Source of the DNA: Gammaproteobacteria bacterium
GTDB taxonomy: Bacteria; Pseudomonadota; Gammaproteobacteria; Pseudomonadales; Pseudohongiellaceae
Direction of reading: 5' to 3'
Assembly (NCBI GenBank): GCA_041395725.1
Contig: JAWKZW010000001.1
Location: 3,038,001 to 3,102,000 of the forward strand
DNA: 64,000 bases
Shown: piece after piece, positions 52,695-60,680 of the stretch
Layout of the letters: every line of letters starts with the position of its first letter
How positions within the stretch are numbered: position 1 is the first letter of the stretch
Translations under genes and position numbers: made by a program
The notes under the pieces: generated by a model
Told to the model about the DNA's origin: nothing
Database searches by the model: none
The model's input: only the letters and a program-made list of their open reading frames with translations

Positions 52695-53930
52695 CTAGAA
52701 ACCCTCGAGTGCTTGTCGGAAGTCCTCCAGCAGGTCCTCGACGTCCTCAATGCCTATGGAGAACCGCACCATCGAGTCGGCGATGCCCATGGACGCTCTG
52801 CGTTCGGGGCCCATTTCATGGTAAATGGTATGGGCGACTGGAATTGCCAGGGTTCTTACGTCACCGAGATTGCTGGAGCTTATGACGCAGTCGAGGCGGT
52901 TCAGGAAATCAAAACAATCTACATGGGTGTCAAGGTCGAGGCTGAAGATGGCACCAAAATGTGCGAATAATTCCTTCGCCCGTCCATGCTGGGGGTGATG
53001 AGGCAGGCCCGGATAATAGACATTCTTGATATTTGGGTGATCGTTACAATATTGCGCCAGTTTTAGGGCGTTATCGCAGGACTTCTGCATGCGCAAGGCA
53101 AGCGTTTCAGAGCCGACTGCCAGGTGATGGGCCGCTTCCGGCCCCAGGCTGGCACCAAAATCGCGCAGGCCCTTTTTCTTGATCTGGGTGATGCCCCAGA
53201 GCGCTGGATCTCCAGTCTTGTAGGTGTCATACAGGTTTGGAAAGTCTTTCCAGTCATACAACCCTGTATCTGTCACACAGCCGCCCAGAGCATTTCCGTG
53301 TCCGCCGATATATTTTGTCAGAGCGTTCACCACCAGGCCTGCTTTGACGGTTCGAGGTCGGAACAGGTACGGGGATGTCATGGTGTTGTCGACAACATAG
53401 AGCAGGCCGCGCTCCTGGCATAGCTCACCGATGGCTGACAGGTCAGCTATCTGGGTGACGGGATTGGCAATAGTCTCGACGAATACAAGCCGCGTGGTGT
53501 CTTGCAGGGCATCCGCCACGTTTCCGGCATCAGTGGCATCCACAAAACTGATTTCGATACCCAGCCGTTGCAGGGTGAGGAACAGGCTGTTGGTATTGCC
53601 AAAGAGAAAGGCGCTGGCCACTATGTGATCGCCCGCTTTCAGGAGGCTCAACAAGGTGGAACCAATCGCTGCCATCCCGGTCGCAAAGGCCACGCTGGCG
53701 AGCCCATTTTCCATTTTGGTCACGCGCTCCTGAAGCGCGGTGACCGTGGGGTTCAGCTGTCGGCCGTAGTTGTAGCCGGCGCGCTTCCCTTGAAATACTT
53801 CAGCCAGTTGTCGTGCATCTTCGTAGCCGTAGGCCACAGATGGATGTATCGGCTTGTGTAAAACGCCGTGCTCCGGATTGTCGCGGCGGTCAGAGTGGAG
53901 ATTGGTTGTCGTAAAGCCTTTTTTATTCAT
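52695..53930 (-). CDS. Cystathionine gamma-synthase family PLP enzyme
   Basis: A 411-residue trans-sulfuration enzyme. Blocks: NYGRQLNPTVTALQERVTKM (phosphate-binding Tyr-Arg of the neighbouring subunit), ATGMAAIGSTLLSLL, YVVDNTMTSPYLFRP with the cofactor-binding Asp, and the PLP lysine in ALTKYIGGHGNALGG. Family members make or cleave cystathionine, methionine precursors or homocysteine (MetB, MetZ, MegL, CysK2-like roles). The exact reaction is not clear: the region around the active site fits the cystathionine gamma-synthase-like group with no closer match I can defend. It stands alone apart from the Rieske gene behind the palindrome. Confidence 0.85.
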   Translation of the reverse strand: MNKKGFTTTNLHSDRRDNPEHGVLHKPIHPSVAYGYEDARQLAEVFQGKRAGYNYGRQLNPTVTALQERVTKMENGLASVAFATGMAAIGSTLLSLLKAGDHIVASAFLFGNTNSLFLTLQRLGIEISFVDATDAGNVADALQDTTRLVFVETIANPVTQIADLSAIGELCQERGLLYVVDNTMTSPYLFRPRTVKAGLVVNALTKYIGGHGNALGGCVTDTGLYDWKDFPNLYDTYKTGDPALWGITQIKKKGLRDFGASLGPEAAHHLAVGSETLALRMQKSCDNALKLAQYCNDHPNIKNVYYPGLPHHPQHGRAKELFAHFGAIFSLDLDTHVDCFDFLNRLDCVISSSNLGDVRTLAIPVAHTIYHEMGPERRASMGIADSMVRFSIGIEDVEDLLEDFRQALEGF

Positions 53931-54029
53931 GGCGAGGAAAACCTGGGACGGGGTTGCGCGAGGGGCGATTTATACAACAGGCGTTGCGATAATGGAAGTC
54001 GGCCGCCGTGCCAGCGTCAGTCTCAGTGG

Positions 54030-55358
54030 TCAATTTACGGACAGATTGTCGAACAGGGGAAGCTGGTAGAGAAGCGCGTCAATTTCCTGCAGGCGCGCCT
54101 GATAATCGGCACTGTTTTCGTGCCGGTAACGTGCGCTGAAGTCCGACTCGGTTAGGCCGTCACGATTGTTGGTTAAGAAAGGTAGATAGTCTCCATCGCC
54201 GGTCAGTCTGGCCAGGCGTTGCTGGAGCACCAGCGCGTTTTCAGGGGAGCTGGTGGCCAAGGCGCCGAGCAGCATGCCCGCCCGATTGGCGGTCAGGTCT
54301 GAAAAACTGAAGCCGGAGCGGTAGCGGGCATCGTAGTTCTCTTTCACGCTGGACAGTATCCGGGCCACGTCTATACCCGCGGTCGCTGCAATTGCTGCGC
54401 TGGAGGCGACGTGCTGCGCCAGGTCCTGGCGTTGCTGAATTCTCACCTCAATGAAAGGAGGGCGCGACACTGCTGTGGCCAGCTCCGGAGCCAGCCACTG
54501 CTCGATACTTTCCTGGTTAACATAGGCGGCGACGGTTACCAGCAGTGCGCGGTTTACTGCCACCGGGTCAGCCCCCGACTGCGATTGCCGCAATGCCTGG
54601 GCGAACAGGGGTTTCAGCAATGCGCTGAGAGGGATAGCGCGGACAGTAGCTGGAACATCACTGACAGTCTCGGCCAGCTGCCTGTACTGGGCGGCGATCA
54701 GGGGCTGGTCGGATGCAGTAAGAAACAGTGCTTGCGCCTGCGTTCTCACCAGGCTAAGGAGGCCCGGTTCCCACGTGAAATCCAGTTCCAGCCGGTCCGG
54801 TGCAAGGGTGATCTGCTCAACACCCTGCATGAGGTCCATGATCCCCCTGAAGGCTGCCTGCTTTTCCAGATAGCGCTGTTGTACCTGAGCGCTCAGGCTG
54901 CTGACCAGGCCGGATGGGATTCGAAGATGTCCTATCTGCAAGGAACTAAGCCGCAGGCGGGCATTGTCGCTGGTAAAACCAGCCCGGAGGTTCAGAAACA
55001 GGGGGAGGGAGGCCAGCAGGCGGACTGACACCTCCGCAAGCAGAGTGTCGCCCGGCAGGTAAACCCGGCTGCTGATTTCATCTTCTACACCGACCAGTTC
55101 CGTCGCATAGCGCAGGAGCAGATTTATTTCGTCATCAGAGAGTGACAGGCGGCGCTGCTCCGCGTCGCGGATATCACCAAGAGCTGAATCCACCAGCAAA
55201 CGCTCGACTGAGGAGACTTCAGCATCGCTGACTGAGGATTCTGAATAAATCAGGGCCGAGCGTTGCAACGTTCCAGCCGACAGCAAAAAGGCCACAATCA
55301 GGACGACAAGCAGTGTAAACCCCGCCACTCTGGCTGATCGCAATGCTAGAATACTCAT
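54030..55358 (-). CDS. Uncharacterised membrane-anchored protein
   Basis: A 442-residue protein I do not recognise. One N-terminal membrane helix (residues about 10-30, VAGFTLLVVLIVAFLLSAGT) is followed by a large soluble part, probably periplasmic. That part has a beta-rich middle (VYLPGDTLLAEVSVRLLASL, FTSDNARLRLSSLQIGHLRI, TLAPDRLELDFTWEPGL) and a helical second half. No catalytic motif or cysteine pattern is seen. It is divergent from the coiled-coil lipoprotein gene across 330 bases, so the two may be co-regulated envelope proteins. Confidence 0.7.
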   Translation of the reverse strand: MSILALRSARVAGFTLLVVLIVAFLLSAGTLQRSALIYSESSVSDAEVSSVERLLVDSALGDIRDAEQRRLSLSDDEINLLLRYATELVGVEDEISSRVYLPGDTLLAEVSVRLLASLPLFLNLRAGFTSDNARLRLSSLQIGHLRIPSGLVSSLSAQVQQRYLEKQAAFRGIMDLMQGVEQITLAPDRLELDFTWEPGLLSLVRTQAQALFLTASDQPLIAAQYRQLAETVSDVPATVRAIPLSALLKPLFAQALRQSQSGADPVAVNRALLVTVAAYVNQESIEQWLAPELATAVSRPPFIEVRIQQRQDLAQHVASSAAIAATAGIDVARILSSVKENYDARYRSGFSFSDLTANRAGMLLGALATSSPENALVLQQRLARLTGDGDYLPFLTNNRDGLTESDFSARYRHENSADYQARLQEIDALLYQLPLFDNLSVN

Positions 55359-55688
55359 AGGCTAAACCGGTTGCCCTGCCGATAAAATTGCATTGGTGAT
55401 CAGTTCAGTGCGGGAAAAATTACGCTGGCGGGGTTACAATCTGAACTGTCAACAAAGTTGGGTGCGTATTTTACTGGTTCCTGGCAAATTTATCGCGAGA
55501 AAGTATGACAAGCACCACAAAATCGCACCTAACTGTTTATTAATCAAAAGGCTGAAGTTAACATCAGCATAGATGACCCGGGCTCTTGTCTGGCCCTCTG
55601 GATACGGCAGCTGTAGCAGATACAGCCTGCTGACCAGGGTGGCAGCGAGGGCAGGGCCAAGTCAAGCCGATCGGGCAGGAACAGCAAC
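55359..55688. other. Divergent promoter region between two envelope-protein genes
   Basis: A 330-base gap between divergent genes. It contains AT-rich patches around 55420-55560 suitable for promoters and a GC-rich stretch before the lipoprotein gene. No RNA gene or repeat is recognised. Confidence 0.4.
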
Positions 55689-56366
55689 ATGAGTATAGTT
55701 ACCGGATCAATGGACTTATTAAGGCGCATCAGTCGCGAGCAATTTCGGACAGGGCTGGTATTGTTCACTGCGCTGGTTTTGGGCGCCTGTTCGTCGCAAG
55801 CCGCCTTGGAAGCCGAGCGGGCCGCCGCCGAACAGGAACGGGTTGCCGTGGAGCAGGAGGTCGCGCGAGTTGCGGCCGAGGAAGCCCGGCAGCGGGCCGA
55901 GGCAGAGGAACGGGAGCGGCAGGCGCGCGTCAGGGAGCAGCAGCGTCTCGAAGCGGAGCGACGACAGCAGGCTGAGATAGCCCGCGAGGAAGCAGAGGCC
56001 CGTGCCGCGCAGGAACGCCAGGAGCGCGAAGCAGTCCATCGACGCGAGCAACAGCGACAGCGAGAGATAGAAGCTGTGGCCCGTGCCGAAGCTGAGCGTG
56101 AGGAGAAACTTGCCCGAATCGCCGAGTTGGAGGCACAGATCGCCGAGATGCGGGAGGCAGTTGCGACCACTGAGGCGGCCAATGAAAGATACCGGGAGGC
56201 TATCCTGGTGGCCGAAGAGCTGGTAGAGGTGCTGGCGGAAGAGCAGGCGAAATATGAAAACGTGGACGCGGCAGGCAACCTGTTGGAGCCACTGGCACAG
56301 GGTCTGATTGCTGACCTGGAAGCACGCAGGACCAGCCTCGTCGAAGAGGCGCAAGCGGCCCAGTAA
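55689..56366 (+). CDS. Coiled-coil lipoprotein
   Basis: A 225-residue protein; AGGA lies eight bases before the ATG. The first 37 residues are a lipoprotein signal (VLFTALVLGACSS, lipobox LGAC). Almost all the rest is a long, charged Glu/Arg/Ala heptad-like helix (EEVARVAAEEARQRAEAEE-like repeats), and the last 60 residues return to a shorter helix (EELVEVLAEEQAKYENVDAAG). Anchored by lipid, the coil could span the periplasm, as TolA-like or DUF4398-type lipoproteins do. No enzyme motif. It is divergent from the uncharacterised membrane-anchored protein. Confidence 0.8.
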   Translation: MSIVTGSMDLLRRISREQFRTGLVLFTALVLGACSSQAALEAERAAAEQERVAVEQEVARVAAEEARQRAEAEERERQARVREQQRLEAERRQQAEIAREEAEARAAQERQEREAVHRREQQRQREIEAVARAEAEREEKLARIAELEAQIAEMREAVATTEAANERYREAILVAEELVEVLAEEQAKYENVDAAGNLLEPLAQGLIADLEARRTSLVEEAQAAQ

Positions 56367-56707
56367 TTTTTCCATTCTTAAGCAAAGTAATGAGCTGCTT
56401 GATTCTCAGACAGGCCAGCCCGCCATATGTGGGCTCACAACGGTCCGTAACCTGTCATCATCGACCCTGAGTTCACTGGGGCGGGCAGAAAAACCCGCCC
56501 TGAATCCGAATCCTGGCCGGTCAGGCCTGCCCGCCTGGCCAAGGCCCGCCATCAGAACCTGTCAGCCCGCCTGCCTGTCCGCCCCGGGATCACCTAACTC
56601 ACTGAAATTCAATGCATCAGGCCTCCTCAACGTGCTTTGTTTGTCCTGTTTGTTGTGGTAAAGTGCGCGCCTTTAATTTTAATCAATCCACTGGGGGATA
56701 AAGGTAG
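56367..56707. other. Gap between lipoprotein gene and hppA, with a GC-rich hairpin
   Basis: A 341-base gap. It contains a 7-bp perfect hairpin GGGCGGG/CCCGCCC with an 8-base A-rich loop at 56479-56500 and no T tract after it, possibly a weak terminator for the lipoprotein gene. A C-rich segment follows (56510-56590) and then the hppA promoter region. No gene seen. Confidence 0.5.
56636..56664 (+). promoter_or_regulatory. Possible sigma-70 promoter of hppA
   Basis: TTTGTT (56636-56641) and TAAAGT (56659-56664) are separated by 17 bases, 43 bases before the hppA ATG. Both boxes match consensus moderately, and the spacing is ideal. The leader ends with a GGGGGATAAAGG ribosome site. Confidence 0.4.
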
Positions 56708-58846
56708 ATGACGGGCATAACAATCACCTTAACAACTATCCTGTCGCTTCTCGGCTTGGGTATCGCGTTCTTCTATATGAACAAGGTTAAAGCGGTACCT
56801 CTTGACCTGGGTCTTGAGGAAGAGCAGAGCATACGACTGAAGTACATTCATGGTGCAATCGCCGATGGCGCCATGGCATTTCTAAAACAGGAATACAAGT
56901 TCCTGACGGTTTTCATGGTGTGCTTTGCGCTGGTCATTGCGATTCTTATCGACGACCAGCACACACCGGGTGTCAGAGAAGGAATCTATACAGCCTTCGC
57001 TTTTCTATTCGGCGGAGCTATCTCCATAGCCTCAGGTTACATTGGAATGAAAGTAGCTACCCAGGGCAATGCCCGCACTACGGTATCTGCTAAAAAAGAC
57101 ATTTCCAGTGCCTTCGAGGTGGCAATCAATTCCGGTGCAGTGATGGGCTTCGCCCTTGTTGGGCTAGCGACTCTGGGGCTGGTTGTAATCTATGTGGTAA
57201 TGAAATTTTTGTTACCAGCGGACCTGCCCAGCATTGTCCTCATGGAGGTTATTGCCGGATTCGGGCTTGGCGGTTCTACTATCGCCCTGTTTGCCCGCGT
57301 AGGTGGCGGAATCTTTACCAAAGCTGCCGACGTTGGTGCCGATCTGGTGGGCAAGGTTGAGCAGGGCATCCCGGAAGATGATCCGCGCAACCCGGCGGTT
57401 ATCGCCGATAATGTTGGTGATAACGTGGGTGACGTAGCCGGTATGGGCGCCGATCTGTTTGGATCCTGCGCCGAGAGTACCTGTGCTGCCATGGTTATCA
57501 GTGCCGTTGCGTTTGCCGGCAACCCCGATGCACTGCTTTACCCGATTCTCATTTCGGCGGTCGGAATACCGGTCAGCCTGGTTACCAAGATGCTGGTATC
57601 CGTTAAAACGGAAGACGACGTAGCGCCGGCCCTGATGAAGCTGCTGGTGATCTCCAGCGCCCTGATGGCTGTGGTGATGTTTTTCTTCACGACTATGCTG
57701 ATTCCCGAGGCATTCGAGCTCAATGGTGAACAGTATTCCTCCATGGGTGTCTACTGGTGCTTTCTGTCCGGGCTTGTTGCCGGTCTGGCAGTTGGTTTAT
57801 TGACCGGTTATTACACGTCAGAGAATTACGCGCCGGTACAGGAAGTGGCCAAGTCTTGCGAGACTGGAGTTGCCACCAACATCATTTACGGTCTTGCGCT
57901 TGGCTACAAGAGCACCGTACTTCCTTATCTGTGTATCGCTGTGAGTATTTTTGTCTCCTGGGAACTGGCCGGCATGTATGGTGTAGCCATTGCATCTCTG
58001 GGAATGCTTGGGACGCTGGTAATCGCGCTGACTATCGATGCCTACGGGCCAGTGGCGGATAACGCTGGCGGCATCGCTGAAATGGTGGGCCTGGAAAAGG
58101 AAGTGCGACGTCGCACGGACATCCTGGACTCTGCCGGCAATACTACGGCAGCCATTGGTAAAGGCTTTGCCATTGGTGCGGCCATACTGACTTCACTGGC
58201 GCTGTTTGCTGCCTTCATTACCACTGCCTCAAACCTGCTGGAAGAAAACGGAGCGACTGCGCCGTTGGGTATGAGCCTGCTGGATCCGGTAGTCTACGTC
58301 AGCGTGTTCGTGGGAGCCGTGTTGCCGTTTCTGTTCACTGCCATGACCATGAAGTCAGTGGGTAAAGCCGCGTTTGACATGATCGAAGAGGTCCGCCGTC
58401 AATTCCGGACAATTCCGGGCATCATGGAGGGCACGGGACGGCCAGATTATGCCGAGTGCGTGGCTATCTCTACTCGCGCGGCACTGCGGGAGATGATCGC
58501 ACCCGGAGTGCTGATTATGGGTACGCCCCTGGTAGTCGGTTTCCTGTTCGGTGTAGAGGCTGTAGGTGGTGTGCTGGCCGGTTCATTGGTGGCCGGTGGT
58601 GTACTTGCCATTGCCTCTTCCAACAGCGGCGGTGCCTGGGACAACGCCAAGAAATACATCGAAGCCGGCAATCTTGGCGGCAAAGGTTCGGAAGTCCACA
58701 AGGCGGCTGTAGTCGGCGATACAGTGGGTGACCCACTCAAGGATACTTCCGGTCCATCGTTGAACATTCTTATCAAGCTCTCAGCAATTCTGAGCCTGGT
58801 TTTCGCCCCGTTCTTTGTTCAGTATGGTGGCGTACTGCTGGGCTAG
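56708..58846 (+). CDS. hppA: Membrane-bound ion-pumping pyrophosphatase, K+-dependent type
   Basis: A 712-residue protein with about 16 membrane helices. It hydrolyses pyrophosphate to pump H+ (or Na+) out of the cytoplasm. Catalytic blocks: DVGADLVGKVEQGIPEDDPR, IADNVGDNVGDVAGMGADLF and, near the end, VGDTVGDPLKDTSGPSLNIL, all with the Asp/Lys sets binding Mg-pyrophosphate. GNTTAAIGKG has Ala where K+-independent enzymes have Lys, so it should need K+. H+ versus Na+ specificity cannot be settled here. It stands alone with its own promoter-like sequence and a strong terminator. It can recover energy from pyrophosphate made by biosynthesis. Confidence 0.97.
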   Translation: MTGITITLTTILSLLGLGIAFFYMNKVKAVPLDLGLEEEQSIRLKYIHGAIADGAMAFLKQEYKFLTVFMVCFALVIAILIDDQHTPGVREGIYTAFAFLFGGAISIASGYIGMKVATQGNARTTVSAKKDISSAFEVAINSGAVMGFALVGLATLGLVVIYVVMKFLLPADLPSIVLMEVIAGFGLGGSTIALFARVGGGIFTKAADVGADLVGKVEQGIPEDDPRNPAVIADNVGDNVGDVAGMGADLFGSCAESTCAAMVISAVAFAGNPDALLYPILISAVGIPVSLVTKMLVSVKTEDDVAPALMKLLVISSALMAVVMFFFTTMLIPEAFELNGEQYSSMGVYWCFLSGLVAGLAVGLLTGYYTSENYAPVQEVAKSCETGVATNIIYGLALGYKSTVLPYLCIAVSIFVSWELAGMYGVAIASLGMLGTLVIALTIDAYGPVADNAGGIAEMVGLEKEVRRRTDILDSAGNTTAAIGKGFAIGAAILTSLALFAAFITTASNLLEENGATAPLGMSLLDPVVYVSVFVGAVLPFLFTAMTMKSVGKAAFDMIEEVRRQFRTIPGIMEGTGRPDYAECVAISTRAALREMIAPGVLIMGTPLVVGFLFGVEAVGGVLAGSLVAGGVLAIASSNSGGAWDNAKKYIEAGNLGGKGSEVHKAAVVGDTVGDPLKDTSGPSLNILIKLSAILSLVFAPFFVQYGGVLLG

Positions 58847-58884
58847 TCTGGCTGATACAAGGCGCAGATACATTGGCGCTTAAC

Positions 58885-58912
58885 AAAAAGGGGGCATTAG
58901 CCCCCTTTTTTT
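58885..58912 (+). terminator. Intrinsic terminator of hppA
   Basis: A perfect hairpin of 11 bp (AAAAAGGGGGC / GCCCCCTTTTT) with an ATTA loop, running straight into a T tract, 38 bases after the hppA stop. Its A-rich 5' side means it can also act on the opposite strand. Confidence 0.93.
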
Positions 58913-59063
58913 ATGTGGTTAAAAATCATCAGACAGGATTTCGACAGCGGCGTGGCCGCGAGCGATCAGTAAATTTTAGCTTGGCTCCCGGCATCAGGAG
59001 TATGTTGTAAGGGCACTGAATATTTTGACTGAGGGACAGTTTGTAAACAGTATCTAACTGTCA

Positions 59064-59600
59064 TCAGCCGTCGGGTTTGCTTTCAAAGTGATAAAGAACC
59101 CATTCGTCCCTGACAGTCCTTTGTCCGGTCCTCGTATCGACCCAACTGGTCCTGACGCTTGATACACACTGGTAAATCCGGAATGCGCTGGTGTCCTCGA
59201 TAATCAGGCGCCTGACCGAAGGATTGAGCGTGTAGTTGGAAATCTCCACGAGACGCCAGCTTCCCTCGAGGGTTCGAGTGACGCATTGATTCAAAGAGAG
59301 CAGATCGGTGTAGGTCAGCTCTTTCTCAGCCAGATTCCTGGCCTCGACATCCAGATTGATCGCCACTCGCCGAGGTGTAGTGTTTTCAACATCAGCCTGG
59401 AACTCGATGGATTCCAGTCGGATCTGTGTGGAGGTCTGATTGTCCACGACCAAACGAAGCCCGGCAAGCAGATTCAGGCCTGAACGACCGCCCCAGGACG
59501 GAGAATAGAAGGCAAACTTGAGAGGGCTTTCTTCTGCGGTCTGACCGATACTGATCAGTGGAGCCACTAATAAGAGAAAAGCCAGGTTCCTATGGTTCAA
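59064..59600 (-). CDS. Uncharacterised exported protein
   Basis: A 178-residue protein I do not recognise. The first 22 residues are a signal peptide (NLAFLLLVAPLISIGQTAEE). The mature part is beta-rich and opens with LKFAFYSPSWGGRSGLNLLA, then a region with IQLESIEFQ-like strands (IRLESIEFQADVE), and near the end YQCVSSVRTSW with one of only two cysteines (CVTRTLEG and QCVSS), which may form a disulfide. It is probably periplasmic. It is separated from hppA by the terminator and is divergent from the Mrp ATPase gene. Confidence 0.7.
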   Translation of the reverse strand: MNHRNLAFLLLVAPLISIGQTAEESPLKFAFYSPSWGGRSGLNLLAGLRLVVDNQTSTQIRLESIEFQADVENTTPRRVAINLDVEARNLAEKELTYTDLLSLNQCVTRTLEGSWRLVEISNYTLNPSVRRLIIEDTSAFRIYQCVSSVRTSWVDTRTGQRTVRDEWVLYHFESKPDG

Positions 59601-59815
59601 TCGGAATCACCTCGGGATGGGGTGGTAATAATGGAACATCAACCTCATCAGCTTTTCAAGTCCTGATGACGTCATCGGGGTACTTGTCTGAGTTACAGGG
59701 CTGGCGCCGGAATTTACGGACGGGAGCTGGCTTGGTTTTTAATCCGTAATCAATGATAATCCCCGCACGCGTTAATTTCCATTCATGATATCTGAGTACA
59801 GGCTAAAGGTTGACA

Positions 59816-60634
59816 TTGTCTGGATTAAGCAAGGTAAGAAACATAGTCTGCATTGCCTCCGGTAAGGGTGGCGTCGGTAAATCCACGACGTCAGCCAATC
59901 TTGCTCTGGCATTACAGCAACGGGGATTTAAAACCGGACTTCTTGATGCTGATATTTACGGCCCGAGTCAGCCACTGATGTTGGGAGTCTCCCGTGATGT
60001 AAAGCCAGTGATCCGCGACAGGAAATTCATGGAGCCGGTCATGGCCCACGGAATAGAATGTAATTCCATGGGGTTTCTGGTGGATGAAAAGACACCCATG
60101 GTGTGGCGCGCTCCCATGATAATTTCTGCCTTCAACCAGATTATGAGCGACACGCTCTGGTCAGATCTTGATTATCTCATCGTCGATATGCCACCAGGGA
60201 CCGGGGATATCCAGCTCAGCCTGGCCCAAAGCGTAAAGGTTTCCGGTGCTCTCATTGTTACAACTCCTCAGGACGTTGCTTTGCTGGATGCACGCAAGGG
60301 CATAGAAATGTTTCGTAAAGTGGGAGTACCAGTGTTAGGGGTTGTCGAGAATATGAGTATGCATGTCTGCTCTAACTGTGGGCACGAGGAGGCGATTTTC
60401 GGTACCGGTGGCGGGGCACGGCTGGCGGCAGATTACGGCGTGGACGTAATTGGTTCGCTGCCGCTGGATATTCAGATCCGGCAGGATACCGATGCCGGCA
60501 AACCCAGCGTAGTTGCCGCGCCGGACAGTCCTGTCGCAGCGGCCTATCTGGCTTTGGCCGATAGCCTGGTGCAACACCTGGCACAGATTTCTGAACTGAA
60601 GCAGGAGCCCAGGATATCGGTAACTGATGACTGA
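59816..60634 (+). CDS. Mrp/NBP35-type Fe-S carrier ATPase, short form
   Basis: A P-loop ATPase of about 272 residues. It has the deviant Walker A SGKGGVGKST, LDADIYGPSQP, DYLIVDMPPGTGDIQLSLAQ and the Fe-S-binding CxxC in HVCSNCGHEEAIFG. Mrp/ApbC proteins hold and transfer Fe-S clusters. The start must be TTG: the frame has a stop just upstream (59804) and no ATG before the Walker motif. TTG 59816 has AAAGG six bases before it; TTG 59810 has none. The N-terminal MIP18/DUF59 domain of typical 360-residue Mrp is missing, as in some archaeal and eukaryotic NBP35-like proteins. AGCS transporter gene follows after 46 bases. Confidence 0.92.
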   Translation: MSGLSKVRNIVCIASGKGGVGKSTTSANLALALQQRGFKTGLLDADIYGPSQPLMLGVSRDVKPVIRDRKFMEPVMAHGIECNSMGFLVDEKTPMVWRAPMIISAFNQIMSDTLWSDLDYLIVDMPPGTGDIQLSLAQSVKVSGALIVTTPQDVALLDARKGIEMFRKVGVPVLGVVENMSMHVCSNCGHEEAIFGTGGGARLAADYGVDVIGSLPLDIQIRQDTDAGKPSVVAAPDSPVAAAYLALADSLVQHLAQISELKQEPRISVTDD

Positions 60635-60680
60635 CGGCTTTTTTTAGCACATCCCATATAAAGCGGCGAGGAGCAATGTT

